This document shows, piece after piece, positions 43,637-52,571 of a stretch of DNA of 64,000 nt (position 1 is its first letter; every line of letters starts with the position of its first letter). Source of the DNA: DTU098 sp964498525 (lineage in GTDB: Bacteria; Bacillota; Desulfotomaculia; Desulfotomaculales; Pelotomaculaceae); NCBI GenBank assembly GCA_964498525.1, contig CAZCGU010000001.1:62001-126000 (forward strand). The letters run 5' to 3'. The position numbers were made by a program, and so were the translations under genes. Below the pieces are notes generated by a model that was not told the DNA's origin, did no database searches, and saw only the letters and a list, made by a program, of their open reading frames with translations.

Positions 43637-43665
43637 ACTATGTAAGATTTTCACCTTTCTTCGTC

Positions 43666-43695
43666 TTGGCGACTGTCTGCAAATTATGGTAAAAT
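43666..43695 (+). promoter_or_regulatory. Probable SigA promoter upstream of aroQ
   Basis: TTGGCG, 18 bases and TAAAAT lie in the short gap between pmbA and aroQ. The aroQ start follows about 28 bases after the -10 box. Confidence 0.45.
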
Positions 43696-43722
43696 GTTTC
43701 AGGCGCAAATGGGGTGCTGTAA

Positions 43723-44175
43723 TTGAAAATATTGGTTTTACACGGTCCCAATTTAAACCTTTTGGGAAGGCGTGAACCTTCTGTTTATGGGGTTTTAACC
43801 CTGGAACAAATCAACCGGCGTTTGGGGGATCTGGCAGCCGAGCTGGGCGTTGCCGTAGACTGCCGCCAGTCCAACAGCGAAGGGCAGCTAATCGATCTTT
43901 TGCAGGGCGCTGCCCGGGAGACAAACGCTGTTGTTTTCAACCCCGGGGCCTACACCCACTACAGTTATGCCCTGCGTGACGCTGTGGCTGCCCTGGAGAT
44001 CCCGGTTATTGAAGTTCACCTTACCAACATCCACGCGCGGGAAGTCTTTCGCAGGCATTCGGTTATTGCCCCGGTAGCTTCCGGGCAAATTAGCGGTCTC
44101 GGTCTTACCGGTTATCTTCTGGCTTTGCGTGCGGCGGTTGCTCTGGCGAGGGCCGGGAAGGAGCAGGGGAATTGA
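43723..44175 (+). CDS. aroQ: 3-Dehydroquinate dehydratase, type II
   Basis: The 150-residue protein has HGPNLNLLGRREPSVYG, NSEGQLIDLLQ, NPGAYTHYSYALRDAV and HLTNIHARE, with the catalytic Tyr in the first and His in the last. It dehydrates 3-dehydroquinate to 3-dehydroshikimate, the one step missing from the aroECKB run upstream. TTG 43723 lies after GGGGTG. It overlaps pepP by four bases (TTGA), a common aroQ-pepP-efp order in Firmicutes. Confidence 0.94.
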   Translation: MKILVLHGPNLNLLGRREPSVYGVLTLEQINRRLGDLAAELGVAVDCRQSNSEGQLIDLLQGAARETNAVVFNPGAYTHYSYALRDAVAALEIPVIEVHLTNIHAREVFRRHSVIAPVASGQISGLGLTGYLLALRAAVALARAGKEQGN

Positions 44176-45245
44176 TAGAAAGGATCAAAAAGCTGCGTGA
44201 ACATTTTGCATCAGCGGAAGTGGAAGCGCTATATATCACGAACCCGGAAAACCGCTTTTACCTGAGCGGTTTCACCGGTACGGCCGGCAGTCTGCTGCTG
44301 TGCCGGGACAATAACTATCTATTTACAGATTTTCGCTATACCGGGCAGGCAGTCCAGGAATGCCCTGGCTATCTGATAATAGAGGCTTCCGGCGAAAACG
44401 CGAAGTTCTTACTGGAGTATTTGGCGGAAAACAGGGTTACCTGCCTTGGTCTGGAAGGGGATAACCTGACCTATAACCAGTTTCAGACCCTGCGGGAGCA
44501 GCTTGGCGGGGTCGCCTTAAAATCCGTTTCCGGACTGGTGGAGGAACTCCGGGCACGCAAAGACAAAGGCGAAATAGCCTTAATTGAGGAGGCGGTACGA
44601 CTGGCCGATGAGGCCTTCAAGGATGTTCTGCCGCAGCTCCGGCCCGGGGTGCCCGAAAGGGAAGTTGCCCTGATGCTGGAATTCTCTATGCGGCGCCGGG
44701 GCGCCGAGGGCGCGGCTTTTAAAACAATTGTCGCCTCGGGCCCACGTTCCGCCCTGCCCCACGGGGTTGCTTCCGCTAAAATTATGGCGCCGGGTGATTT
44801 TGTCACCCTTGATTTCGGGGCCGTTTATAACGGATACCACTCGGACATCACCCGGACGGTGGTATTGGGCCGGCCCGCACAGAAGCAAAGGGAGATCTAC
44901 GAGATTGTCCTGGAAGCCCAGATGAGCGCCATAGAATCCCTGCGGGCCGGGATTAAAGCCCTGGACGTGGATAGCGCCGCCAGGGGAATCATTGCCAGGG
45001 CGGGCTACGGAGAACAATTCGGACACAGCACCGGCCACGGAGTAGGTCTTTGTATCCACGAAAAACCCCGGCTGTCCGCCAGGGATCAGGTCCTGCTGGA
45101 GGAAGGTATGGTGGTTACCGTAGAACCCGGAATTTACCTGCCCGGCTGGGGAGGAGTCAGGATCGAGGATACGGTGCTTGTGCAAAACGGTGGTTGCAGG
45201 GTTTTGACCCGCTCTCCCAAGGAAAAATTACTGTCTTTAATATAA
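44172..45245 (+). CDS. pepP: Xaa-Pro aminopeptidase (M24)
   Basis: The 357-residue protein has a creatinase-like N-terminal domain (YITNPENRFYLSGFTGTAG) and the M24 pita-bread fold with metal ligands in TLDFGAVYNGYHSDITRT, FGHSTGHGVGL, EPGIYLPGWGGVRIED. It removes an N-terminal residue preceding proline. The TTG start overlaps aroQ (TTGA). It lies directly upstream of efp, which relieves stalling at poly-proline; the linkage is common in this phylum. Confidence 0.92.
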   Translation: MIERIKKLREHFASAEVEALYITNPENRFYLSGFTGTAGSLLLCRDNNYLFTDFRYTGQAVQECPGYLIIEASGENAKFLLEYLAENRVTCLGLEGDNLTYNQFQTLREQLGGVALKSVSGLVEELRARKDKGEIALIEEAVRLADEAFKDVLPQLRPGVPEREVALMLEFSMRRRGAEGAAFKTIVASGPRSALPHGVASAKIMAPGDFVTLDFGAVYNGYHSDITRTVVLGRPAQKQREIYEIVLEAQMSAIESLRAGIKALDVDSAARGIIARAGYGEQFGHSTGHGVGLCIHEKPRLSARDQVLLEEGMVVTVEPGIYLPGWGGVRIEDTVLVQNGGCRVLTRSPKEKLLSLI

Positions 45246-45278
45246 ATAGCCATAATATTTAAAATGGGGGGTTTGGCG

Positions 45279-45836
45279 TTGATTTCTACTAATGAATTTA
45301 GGACTGGCCTGACAATCGAGCTGGAGGGGGATGTTTATCAGGTTATCGATTTTCAGCATGTGAAACCCGGCAAGGGTTCTGCCTTTGTGAGGTCTAAACT
45401 GCGAAACGTGCGAACCGGGGCGGTGGTTGAAAAAACCTTTAACGCCGGGGAAAAAATGCCCCGGGCCAGAGTTGAAAGGCGCGAGGTGCAGTACCTTTAC
45501 AACGACGGCAAAGACTATAATTTTATGGATATGGAAAGCTACGACCAGCTCACCATGACCACCGAGCAGCTGGGCGACGCTGTAAAGTACCTGAAGGAAA
45601 ACATGAATATTCATGTTTTGACCTTTCAGAGCAAATCAATCGGTGTAGAGATGCCCAATTTTGTTGAGCTGGAAGTTGTGGAAACGGCGCCGGGCATAAA
45701 GGGAGACACCGCTTCCGGCGGTTCGAAGCCCGCCGTTATGGAAACCGGGGCAGTGGTGCAGGTGCCTTTTTTCATTAATGTGGGAGACAAGCTGCAGATT
45801 GACACCAGAACGGGCAACTATATAAAGAGAGCCTAA
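45279..45836 (+). CDS. efp: Elongation factor P
   Basis: The 185-residue protein begins ISTNEFRTGLTIE, has the tip loop HVKPGKGSAFV and the three EF-P domains (C-terminal OB-fold with VPFFINVGDKLQIDTRTG). It binds the ribosome at stalled Pro-Pro peptides. The TTG at 45279 is preceded by GGGGGG at 45265-45271; an ATG at 45264 would lie before that ribosome site. Confidence 0.95.
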   Translation: MISTNEFRTGLTIELEGDVYQVIDFQHVKPGKGSAFVRSKLRNVRTGAVVEKTFNAGEKMPRARVERREVQYLYNDGKDYNFMDMESYDQLTMTTEQLGDAVKYLKENMNIHVLTFQSKSIGVEMPNFVELEVVETAPGIKGDTASGGSKPAVMETGAVVQVPFFINVGDKLQIDTRTGNYIKRA

Positions 45837-45940
45837 AAAGGCCGAAAAACAAAAAACCATGTTTAAAACCCCCGATACAGAGACATACTAAGACAGGCAA
45901 ATTTAGCCACGCCACTATTTTAACAGGGGGGTACTTCTTG

Positions 45941-46405
45941 ATGAACGACCTAAAGACCAGGGTGGCCTACCTTCAGGGACTTTCCACAGGTCTTGAGCTG
46001 GGTGAAAGCAAAGAAGGAAAGCTGCTCCAGGGCATTATCGATGTTCTTGATGAATTTGCCGACTCCGTGGGGGATCTCGCCGAAGGGCAGGAGCAGCTGG
46101 AAGATTATCTGGAAAGTATAGACGAAGACCTGTATCAACTGGAAGACGAGGTCTTTGAAAACGGTTCGGAACATTGCGGTTGCGGGGACGATTATCTGGA
46201 GGTGGACTGCCCCAAATGCGGGGAAACCGTATGTTTTGAAACTGATATTTTGGAAGATGACGACATCGTGGAAGTAACCTGCCCCAATTGCGATGAAGTC
46301 GTTTTCATTAACGACGACACAGGCCATCAGTCGGTAAACAAGCCGGAAATGCTTGCGGGAAAAATGGGCGCCACCGGACAAGGGTCCGTGGAAGATGATA
46401 TCTAA
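45941..46405 (+). CDS. CD1247-type small protein with two CxxC zinc-ribbon pairs
   Basis: The 154-residue protein begins MNDLKTRVAYLQGLSTGLEL, a coiled-coil-like acidic domain found in clostridial hypothetical proteins of the CD1247 N-terminal type. A zinc ribbon follows with CPKCGETVCF and CPNCDEVVF (CxxC ... CxxC), after an extra CGCG cluster. Very acidic overall. Function is unknown; zinc binding is inferred. The RBS GGGGGG lies 11 bases before the ATG; TTG 45938 is nearer the ideal spacing. A terminator follows. Confidence 0.65.
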   Translation: MNDLKTRVAYLQGLSTGLELGESKEGKLLQGIIDVLDEFADSVGDLAEGQEQLEDYLESIDEDLYQLEDEVFENGSEHCGCGDDYLEVDCPKCGETVCFETDILEDDDIVEVTCPNCDEVVFINDDTGHQSVNKPEMLAGKMGATGQGSVEDDI

Positions 46406-46420
46406 ATATTTAATATTGAA

Positions 46421-46457
46421 AAGAGAGCGGCAGCGTTATGCTGGCCGCTCTCTTTTT
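46421..46457 (+). terminator. Terminator after the zinc-ribbon protein gene
   Basis: A stem of about 12 bp (GAGAGCGGCAGC with GCTGGCCGCTCTC, one bulged G) around GTTAT is followed by TTTTTA. On the other strand it can also serve the convergent small gene. Confidence 0.85.
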
Positions 46458-46505
46458 ATTGAGTCTTTAGCCTGATTCCAACCTGAGCCTGATTCCTTTA
46501 CCCTT

Positions 46506-46937
46506 TTATTTCAAAGCCGGATTTTCCCTTTGGTCCGGCTTCGGGGTCTTCAGGAGAAACCTGCGGACTGCCGACAGGATCTGGTCCCTTTTAAATCCAA
46601 GCAGAAGCAAAATTAAAATCAGAAACAGAAGGAAGGGATTTACAAAAGGTTGCTTTGGTATCCCTCCCACCGGGGGATTTGCTGCGGGACCGGCAGGGCT
46701 CTCCGGAGGAACCATAGCGCCGGGATAAACCGGGATAAAAAGCGGGGCGTAACCCTTTTCCCGCAGCTCATGCAAGACCTGTTCATTAAATTGAAAGGAA
46801 TTCGCCCATTCTAAATATTGTGTTTCCAGTTCCGGCGGCAGCGGGAAAACGACTACTTTGGGATCAGCGTTTTTCACCGGCACAGTCAGCTCACTTCCCC
46901 GGCTTTTTGTAACATTGCCTGCTAACAAAATATACAA
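46506..46937 (-). CDS. Hypothetical small membrane protein
   Basis: The roughly 143-residue protein starts at TTG 46937 with AAAGGGA six bases upstream. An uncharged N-terminus leads to a soluble part with FPLPPELETQYLEWANSFQF and LHELREKGYAPLFIPVYP, a Pro-rich stretch and one C-terminal membrane helix (FLLFLILILLLLGF, about residues 103-118) before a basic tail. No known family was recognised. It converges on the zinc-ribbon gene and is divergent from spoIIIAA, so sporulation-linked expression is possible but not shown. Confidence 0.5.
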   Translation of the reverse strand: MYILLAGNVTKSRGSELTVPVKNADPKVVVFPLPPELETQYLEWANSFQFNEQVLHELREKGYAPLFIPVYPGAMVPPESPAGPAANPPVGGIPKQPFVNPFLLFLILILLLLGFKRDQILSAVRRFLLKTPKPDQRENPALK

Positions 46938-47003
46938 AAAGAATCCCTTTGGTGACAATTAAACATCAGATTGCCCCAATTTAACCGGAGAAGTGTTTCC
47001 CTG

Positions 47004-47031
47004 GTATATTTTACCGGAAGGCTCATATTTA
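47004..47031 (+). promoter_or_regulatory. SigE-like promoter of the spoIIIA operon
   Basis: GTATATT, 13 bases and CATATTTA match the SigE pattern (about kmATATT and CATAnnnT). The start point would be near 47036, just before the spoIIIAA ribosome site. In Bacillus the spoIIIA operon depends on mother-cell SigE. Confidence 0.5.
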
Positions 47032-47052
47032 TTAAAGGAAGGGGGGACAAAC

Positions 47053-48066
47053 TTGAGCGCAAAGGTCAGCCAGCCGCCCGCCCGGTTGAGGTGTTGCGGT
47101 GACGGGGTTATCCAGGAAATTCTTCCGGTCCTTCCGGGCGGCGTCCGCCGTCTGGTTTCGGATTTGCCTCCTTTTATCCGGGAAAAGATTGAGGAGATCA
47201 GGATCCGCCAGGGACGACCCCTTATTTTAGGTTTGTCTTCCGGTGATCATTTTTTAAGCTCCAAAGCACAACTGACGGACCGGAGCCAGGAGGCTTACCA
47301 AATCACGCCCAACGACATGGAGCACCTCATTCAGTTAATTAGCGGGTCCTCCCTTTACGCTCTGGAAGAAGAACTGAGAAACGGCTTCATTACCCTGCCC
47401 GGCGGACACCGGGCGGGGATAACCGGGAAGGCTGTTTTGGACGGCGGCAAGGTCAGGACTTTAAAATATCTTTCTGGCTGCAACATCAGGATATCCCGGG
47501 AAATAAAAGGGGCGGCAACGGGCATTCTGCCCTGCCTCCTGGACAGATCCCGGGGGATTTATCATACAATCCTGATTTCCCCCCCCCGCTGCGGCAAAAC
47601 AACCATGCTCAGGGATCTGGTCAGGCAGCTCAGCGACGGTGTCGAAGGTCTTGGCTTTCCCGGGATTAACGTGGGTCTGGTGGACGAGCGCTCGGAAATT
47701 GCAGGCTGCTACAAAGGTATACCCCAGCGTGATGTGGGTGTCAGGACCGATGTCCTGGATGGATGCCCCAAGGCAGAAGGGATGATGATGTTGATCCGTT
47801 CCATGGCTCCCGGGGTAATAGCGGCGGATGAAATCGGACGGCGGGAAGACGTGGAGGCCATTGAAGAAATGCTGAACGCCGGCGTAAAGGTCCTGGTTAC
47901 CGCCCATGGCTCCTCACCCGCTGAACTGGCCTTAAGGCCCGCCCTCGGCCACTTGATCCGGGCCAAATGGATTGAGCGTTTTGTAATCCTCGGGCGCTCC
48001 CGGGGGGTGGGAACAGTGGAAGATATCATTGACGGAAAAAGTATGAGGTCTTTGGGGGTGAAATAA
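47053..48066 (+). CDS. spoIIIAA: Stage III sporulation protein AA (ATPase)
   Basis: The 337-residue protein has the type II/IV secretion ATPase-like core with PPRCGKTTMLRDLVRQ (Walker A) and GVIAADEIGRREDVEAIEE. SpoIIIAA powers the mother-cell side of the feeding channel between mother cell and forespore. TTG 47053 follows AAGGGGGG. It opens an eight-gene operon in the canonical order AA to AH. Confidence 0.93.
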   Translation: MSAKVSQPPARLRCCGDGVIQEILPVLPGGVRRLVSDLPPFIREKIEEIRIRQGRPLILGLSSGDHFLSSKAQLTDRSQEAYQITPNDMEHLIQLISGSSLYALEEELRNGFITLPGGHRAGITGKAVLDGGKVRTLKYLSGCNIRISREIKGAATGILPCLLDRSRGIYHTILISPPRCGKTTMLRDLVRQLSDGVEGLGFPGINVGLVDERSEIAGCYKGIPQRDVGVRTDVLDGCPKAEGMMMLIRSMAPGVIAADEIGRREDVEAIEEMLNAGVKVLVTAHGSSPAELALRPALGHLIRAKWIERFVILGRSRGVGTVEDIIDGKSMRSLGVK

Positions 48067-48067
48067 T

Positions 48068-48586
48068 GTGTTGAAACTGGTTGGGGCGGTCCTGGTTGTG
48101 GCGGCCAGCGGCTTATGCGGCCTGTCTGTAGCCGGTAATTATTCCCGCCGGCCCAGGGAGCTCAGGACCCTGCGCTCAGCCCTGCAGATGCTGGAAACAG
48201 AGGTTGCCTACGGCGCTACCCACCTGCCGGAAGCCTTAAAACAGGTGGCGGGCAACTCCGACCGGCTGGCCGGTCCTTTCTTCAGCCAGGCGGCGGCTGA
48301 ACTATCTTCACCGTCCGGGATAACGGCGGCAAAAGCCTGGGAGAACGCCCTGAATCACTATTACCCGGGAACAGCCTTAAAACCCCAGGATCTTTCAATC
48401 CTGCGCAGCCTGGGCTCTTCCCTGGGCAAATCCGACCGGAAGGATCAGGTGAAGCACCTGCACCTGGCCATGGAACAAATCGAAAATTCAATAGCAATTG
48501 CTGAAGAAGAAGCCGCCAGAAACGTAAAACTTTGGAGTTACCTTGGTTTCCTGTTCGGGCTTACAACTGTTTTGGTGATTTATTAG
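48068..48586 (+). CDS. spoIIIAB: Stage III sporulation protein AB
   Basis: The 172-residue protein has a membrane start (LVGAVLVVAASGLCGLSVAG), RRPRELRTLRSALQMLETEVAYG and a C-terminal membrane helix. It belongs to the GspF-related platform-like group of the SpoIIIA complex. Start GTG 48068 or TTG 48071 follows GGGGGTG, just after the spoIIIAA stop. Confidence 0.88.
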   Translation: MLKLVGAVLVVAASGLCGLSVAGNYSRRPRELRTLRSALQMLETEVAYGATHLPEALKQVAGNSDRLAGPFFSQAAAELSSPSGITAAKAWENALNHYYPGTALKPQDLSILRSLGSSLGKSDRKDQVKHLHLAMEQIENSIAIAEEEAARNVKLWSYLGFLFGLTTVLVIY

Positions 48587-48606
48587 GCAAAGGGGAGGGG
48601 AAAAGG

Positions 48607-48810
48607 ATGGGAAACAGTATTGACTTGATTTTTAAGATTGCCGGTGTGGGGATCCTGGTGGCGGTTCTTAGCGCGATCTTAAAACATGCCGGCAAGGAAG
48701 AACAGGGACATATCGTTACCCTGGCGGGCCTGGCAATTGTATTCATGTGGGTGATTCAGCTGCTTGCCGCTTTATTTGAACAGGTAAAATCCGTATTCAG
48801 GCTTTATTAA
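48607..48810 (+). CDS. spoIIIAC: Stage III sporulation protein AC
   Basis: The 67-residue protein is two membrane helices (GVGILVAVLSAILKHAG, LAGLAIVFMWVIQLLAAL). It is a small integral part of the SpoIIIA channel. GGGGAGGGG precedes the ATG. Length matches the usual 65-70 residues. Confidence 0.92.
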   Translation: MGNSIDLIFKIAGVGILVAVLSAILKHAGKEEQGHIVTLAGLAIVFMWVIQLLAALFEQVKSVFRLY

Positions 48811-48834
48811 ACTATTAGAACGAGGTTTGCCGCT

Positions 48835-49221
48835 ATGGATGTGCTGCAGATTGTTGCCATCGGCCTCATGGCTACGGTGCTGATTGGTGTTTTAAAAAGC
48901 CAGCGGCCGGAACTGGCGGTGCTCCTGAGTGTTGCTGCCGGAGTAATCCTGTTCCTGCTGGTACTGGGGAAGATTGGTTCCATTGTGGTTGTAATTACGG
49001 ATCTGTCCTCCAGGGCAGGCATCAGTATGGTCTACCTGGGCACAATTCTAAAAATCATCGGTATTGCCTATATTGCCGAGTTCGGCGCCCAGATCTGCCG
49101 GGACGCCGGGGAAGGGGCCGTGGCTACAAAAATAGAATTTGCCGCCAAAATTTTGATCATGGTCCTGGCGGTTCCCATTGTGGCTGCCGTACTTCAATCC
49201 CTGTTGAAACTGTTGGGATAA
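48835..49221 (+). CDS. spoIIIAD: Stage III sporulation protein AD
   Basis: The 128-residue protein has about four hydrophobic helices and the family pattern LGTILKIIGIAYIAEFGAQ and DAGEGAVATKIEFAAK. It is a membrane part of the SpoIIIA channel. It follows spoIIIAC closely and precedes AE by a few bases. Confidence 0.92.
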   Translation: MDVLQIVAIGLMATVLIGVLKSQRPELAVLLSVAAGVILFLLVLGKIGSIVVVITDLSSRAGISMVYLGTILKIIGIAYIAEFGAQICRDAGEGAVATKIEFAAKILIMVLAVPIVAAVLQSLLKLLG

Positions 49222-49235
49222 GAGAGGTGAATACT

Positions 49236-50402
49236 TTGCCCAAATTCTATCTTGTTATACTGCTGGCAGCGCTGCTGGCGGCGCCGGTCCTGATCCCCAT
49301 GAATCAGGCGGCTGCGGCGGGCTCCGGGGATTCCGTGGTGAATGAGGAGATATTTGCGGTCCAGGAATTCATCGACCGGCTGGACACAGAAATCAAGGGC
49401 TCCATCCCTCAGTTTCATTTTAAAGAAATGGTGAGCAAATTGGTGCGGGGGGAACTGGAATGGAAACCGGGCCAAATTTTCAACCAGTTGATCCGGCAGC
49501 TGTTTAAAGAAGTTGTAGCTAACTTTAACCTTTTGGGGAAGCTGGTCGTTCTGGCAATTATTTGCGCGGTCCTGCAAAATTTGATGTCATCCTTTGAAAA
49601 AAGCAGCGCCGGGCAGCTCGCTCATTCCGTGACCTACCTTGTCCTGATCACCCTGGCCATCGGTTCTTTTTCCATTGCAGTGAACGCCGGCAGGGAAGTG
49701 GTAGACACCATGGTCACCTTTATGCAGGCCCTGACCCCGGTGTTGCTGACGCTCCTGGTGGCGGTGGGCGGTCTGGCGTCAGCAGCCATTTTTAGCCCGG
49801 TAATCCTGGCCACCCTGAGTATTTTCGGCACTTTGATCAAGGACATAGTCCTGCCCCTGCTTTTTTTTGTGGCTATCCTGGGCATTGCCGGCAACCTTTC
49901 CGAACGTTTTAAGGTTTCTAATCTGGCTGATTTATTAAAAACCGCAGCTATGGGGCTGATGGGGGTGTTTTCGACCATATTCCTGGGCGTGCTGGCAATT
50001 CAGGGGGTGGCGGGGGCGGTGGGAGACTCGGTCACCTTCAGAACGGCCAAGTTCAGTGTGGACGCCTTTGTCCCCGTTGTGGGCGGCATGCTTTCCGACG
50101 CCCTGGAGGCTGTGCTCAGTTCTTCCCTGCTTCTGAAAAACGCCGTGGGAATCGCCGGAGTAGCTGTTATTGGGACCGTTATGGTTGTACCCCTGTTAAA
50201 AATAATTTCCCTGGCTTTTATTTACAAACTGGCCGGGGCGCTTATTCAGCCCATTGGCAGCGGGCAAATGGTGGACTGTCTGAACAGCCTGGGCAATAAC
50301 CTGCTCCTGATCTTTGCCACGGTGGCCACCGCGGGACTTCTGTTCTTTTTCACCATTACCATTATTGTCGGGGTGGGAAATATTTCTGTGATGCTGCATT
50401 GA
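49236..50402 (+). CDS. spoIIIAE: Stage III sporulation protein AE
   Basis: The protein of about 388 residues has a signal peptide (LLAALLAAPVLIP ... AAAAG), a short extracytoplasmic part and about seven membrane helices. It is a membrane component of the SpoIIIA channel. The TTG at 49236 follows AGAGGTG by six bases and puts the signal peptide at the start; GTG 49227 is an alternative. Confidence 0.88.
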   Translation: MPKFYLVILLAALLAAPVLIPMNQAAAAGSGDSVVNEEIFAVQEFIDRLDTEIKGSIPQFHFKEMVSKLVRGELEWKPGQIFNQLIRQLFKEVVANFNLLGKLVVLAIICAVLQNLMSSFEKSSAGQLAHSVTYLVLITLAIGSFSIAVNAGREVVDTMVTFMQALTPVLLTLLVAVGGLASAAIFSPVILATLSIFGTLIKDIVLPLLFFVAILGIAGNLSERFKVSNLADLLKTAAMGLMGVFSTIFLGVLAIQGVAGAVGDSVTFRTAKFSVDAFVPVVGGMLSDALEAVLSSSLLLKNAVGIAGVAVIGTVMVVPLLKIISLAFIYKLAGALIQPIGSGQMVDCLNSLGNNLLLIFATVATAGLLFFFTITIIVGVGNISVMLH

Positions 50403-50464
50403 CGGAAAAAATGGTCCCTGCCGTGGATTACCCGGCGTCAATAAAAGTTAAAAGGGGGGATCCA

Positions 50465-51100
50465 GTGGAAATAATCCGCAACCTGGTGCAGAGCCTGATT
50501 ATTATCATCATCCTGGCCATGTTCCTGGAAATGATGCTGCCCGCCGGGGATATGAGGGCTTACGTCAAAATGGTTATGGGCCTGCTGGTTATTATAGCGG
50601 TTGTCCAGGCAGTTGGCGCCATGGCCCGGTGGAGCTGGGAGGGTGAACTGCCGGCCGTTATGAGCAGCGCCGGGGGTGACCAGGGGCAGTTGCCGGACAT
50701 TCTGGGGGCGGGTAAAAGAATTTCTGCCGGGCAGCAAGACCTGGGAATTGAACAGTACCGGCGGGGTCTGGCCCAGCAGGTCAGGGCACTGGCCAAACTT
50801 AATCAGGGGTTACCCGTGCACGACGTGGAGGTAAACGTCCAGTCCGACCCCGGCAGACCGGGCTTCGGACAGATCAAGGGAATTATTATAACCATGGGCA
50901 AACACCCGGAACAGACCGGCCCGGCGCCGGAAGGGGCAGAGCTGGTGGATGAGGTCAGCCCGGTTACAGTTCAGGTGGGAAAACCCGCACCGTCCCGGGT
51001 AACCGGGGAAAAGCCGGCGCAGTCCGATCCGGTGCTGGTGGACATCCTGACCAGCTTCTACAACATCAAACCGGAACAGGTAAAAATTATTTACAACTAA
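50465..51100 (+). CDS. spoIIIAF: Stage III sporulation protein AF
   Basis: The 211-residue protein has two N-terminal membrane helices (LVQSLIIIIILAMFLEMML, MVMGLLVIIAVVQAVG) and a soluble ring-building-like C-terminal domain. GTG 50465 follows GGGGGG. An upstream TTG at 50399 overlapping the AE stop is possible but adds unsupported residues. It belongs to the SpoIIIA channel. Confidence 0.88.
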   Translation: MEIIRNLVQSLIIIIILAMFLEMMLPAGDMRAYVKMVMGLLVIIAVVQAVGAMARWSWEGELPAVMSSAGGDQGQLPDILGAGKRISAGQQDLGIEQYRRGLAQQVRALAKLNQGLPVHDVEVNVQSDPGRPGFGQIKGIIITMGKHPEQTGPAPEGAELVDEVSPVTVQVGKPAPSRVTGEKPAQSDPVLVDILTSFYNIKPEQVKIIYN

Positions 51101-51116
51101 AAAAGGGGGTGGCAAA

Positions 51117-51740
51117 GTGCACCGGATTTTAAACTTTTTTACGGGCGGCAGTGATAACAGCGTGCCTCCCAAAAAGCAAAGCAAGGGGAATCTCTGGCTG
51201 ATCGCCCTGGGAGTCCTGGGGATTGCCCTGCTGGTCATATCCGGCCCGGGTGGCGGCAAGCCCGCCACTGTACAACCGGAACAAGTTTTACCCGGTTCCG
51301 CAGCGGGGGACAGGCCCGAAAACAGCATGGCCTTCGAAGAAGAACAAATCGGCGGCAAGCTCCGGGAAATGCTCAGACAGGTGGATGGCGCCGGCAGGGT
51401 TGAGGTATCTGTGCGGCTTTCCGGTTCGACCCGGGAGGAGTATGCCGTGAACACCACTACCGGGAAAAAGACCACCCAGGAGCGGGACCAGTCGGGTGGA
51501 ACCCGCCTTACTACCGAGGATAGCGGCAGCGGTCAGCTGGTGCTGAATCGCAGCGGTTCCGGCGAGGAGACTCCTGTTGTAGAACGGGAAGTTGCGCCCC
51601 AGGTGGCCGGTGTACTGATTGTGGCCGAGGGGGCCGGTGACTCCCGGATCAAAGCCAGGCTTTTTGAGGCAACACAGGTGGCCCTGGGCATCGATCCCCA
51701 GAGAATTCTCGTCCTGAAAATGGAAAGGGGAGAAAGATGA
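51117..51740 (+). CDS. spoIIIAG: Stage III sporulation protein AG
   Basis: The 207-residue protein has one N-terminal membrane helix (LWLIALGVLGIALLVIS) and a ring-building-motif C-terminal domain starting GAGRVEVSVRLSGS and ending in ATQVALGIDPQRILVLKM. SpoIIIAG forms a large ring in the intermembrane space. GTG 51117 follows GGGGGTGG. Confidence 0.9.
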   Translation: MHRILNFFTGGSDNSVPPKKQSKGNLWLIALGVLGIALLVISGPGGGKPATVQPEQVLPGSAAGDRPENSMAFEEEQIGGKLREMLRQVDGAGRVEVSVRLSGSTREEYAVNTTTGKKTTQERDQSGGTRLTTEDSGSGQLVLNRSGSGEETPVVEREVAPQVAGVLIVAEGAGDSRIKARLFEATQVALGIDPQRILVLKMERGER

Positions 51741-52333
51741 TTCCAATAATTATTAGAAAGCGGACCCTGATCTTGATTGCCCTTGCCCTGCTGGGAATAA
51801 CGCTGCTGTTCTTTAGTTGGCAGGGCTGTTTTTCGAAAAAAGAACTGGCGGTTTCCGGAACTCCGGCAACCAGCCCCGCCGGCCAGGAAGGCGTCCCCGG
51901 CCCCGGCGCCCCAACAGTAGGCGGAGCCGGACAATCAAGTAAAATTATCACCGGCGCCGCTGCACCAGCTGTTGAAGAGCAGGATTTTTTTGTGGATTAC
52001 CGCCTGGAACGCGGCAGGATGCGCGGCCAGCGGGTGGAATGGCTGAGGGAAGTGATTAATAATATCAACTCAACCGATGATACCAGACAAAAGGCCCAGG
52101 AGCACCTGATGGCAATCAGCCGCAGCATGGAAAAGGAGGTTGAACTGGAAAACCTGATCCGGGCTAAAGGGTTCAAGGACGCAGCTGTTCTGGTGGACGA
52201 ACGTTCCGTTACCGTAATTATTGAATCAGACAGACTGGCAAATGAAGAATTATCCTCCATTACCGGGCTGGTTTCCAGAGGTACCGGCGTTGATCCCCAA
52301 AACGTTGTTGTTATTCCCCGGGGGATAGAATGA
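51737..52333 (+). CDS. spoIIIAH: Stage III sporulation protein AH
   Basis: The 198-residue protein has one membrane helix (TLILIALALLGITLLFF) and an EscJ/PrgK-like ring-building domain (VEWLREVINNINSTDD ... TGVDPQNVVVI). SpoIIIAH interlocks with forespore SpoIIQ across the septum. The ATG overlaps the AG stop by four bases. Its stop is followed by a long hairpin region. Confidence 0.92.
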   Translation: MIPIIIRKRTLILIALALLGITLLFFSWQGCFSKKELAVSGTPATSPAGQEGVPGPGAPTVGGAGQSSKIITGAAAPAVEEQDFFVDYRLERGRMRGQRVEWLREVINNINSTDDTRQKAQEHLMAISRSMEKEVELENLIRAKGFKDAAVLVDERSVTVIIESDRLANEELSSITGLVSRGTGVDPQNVVVIPRGIE

Positions 52334-52356
52334 CTTCACAAAAAGCCTTCCAAAGG

Positions 52357-52436
52357 CGGGCTCCGTGGCTACCGGTCAAACTTTAACCGGGCGGGGTTCC
52401 TGCCCCCAAGGGGCAGCCACGCCGCCCGCCCGCCGG
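52357..52436 (+). other. Large GC-rich hairpin downstream of the spoIIIA operon
   Basis: GGCGGGC and GTGGCT pair with AGCCAC and GCCCGCC across about 50 bases, with CTGCCCC/GGGGCAG nested inside. A second hairpin CGCCGG/CCGGCG lies just after. No T-run follows, so a Rho-independent stop is not obvious. It might be an RNA stabiliser or a pausing site. The rest of the gap to 52,673 is AT-rich and holds the next promoter. Confidence 0.35.
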
Positions 52437-52542
52437 GAACTGTTTGCCTTTCCGGCGATATATATTTGATTTGCCCGGAGCTTATCTTTTCTTTTTTTAT
52501 CCTTAAATATTTAACGGATTTTGTATACTTGTTTTAAATGGG

Positions 52543-52571
52543 TTTTCAAAGGTTATATTTTTTACTATAAT
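52543..52571 (+). promoter_or_regulatory. Candidate promoter of the carboxylase genes
   Basis: TTTTCA, a 17-base spacer and TATAAT lie about 100 bases before the carboxyltransferase start. Confidence 0.45.
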
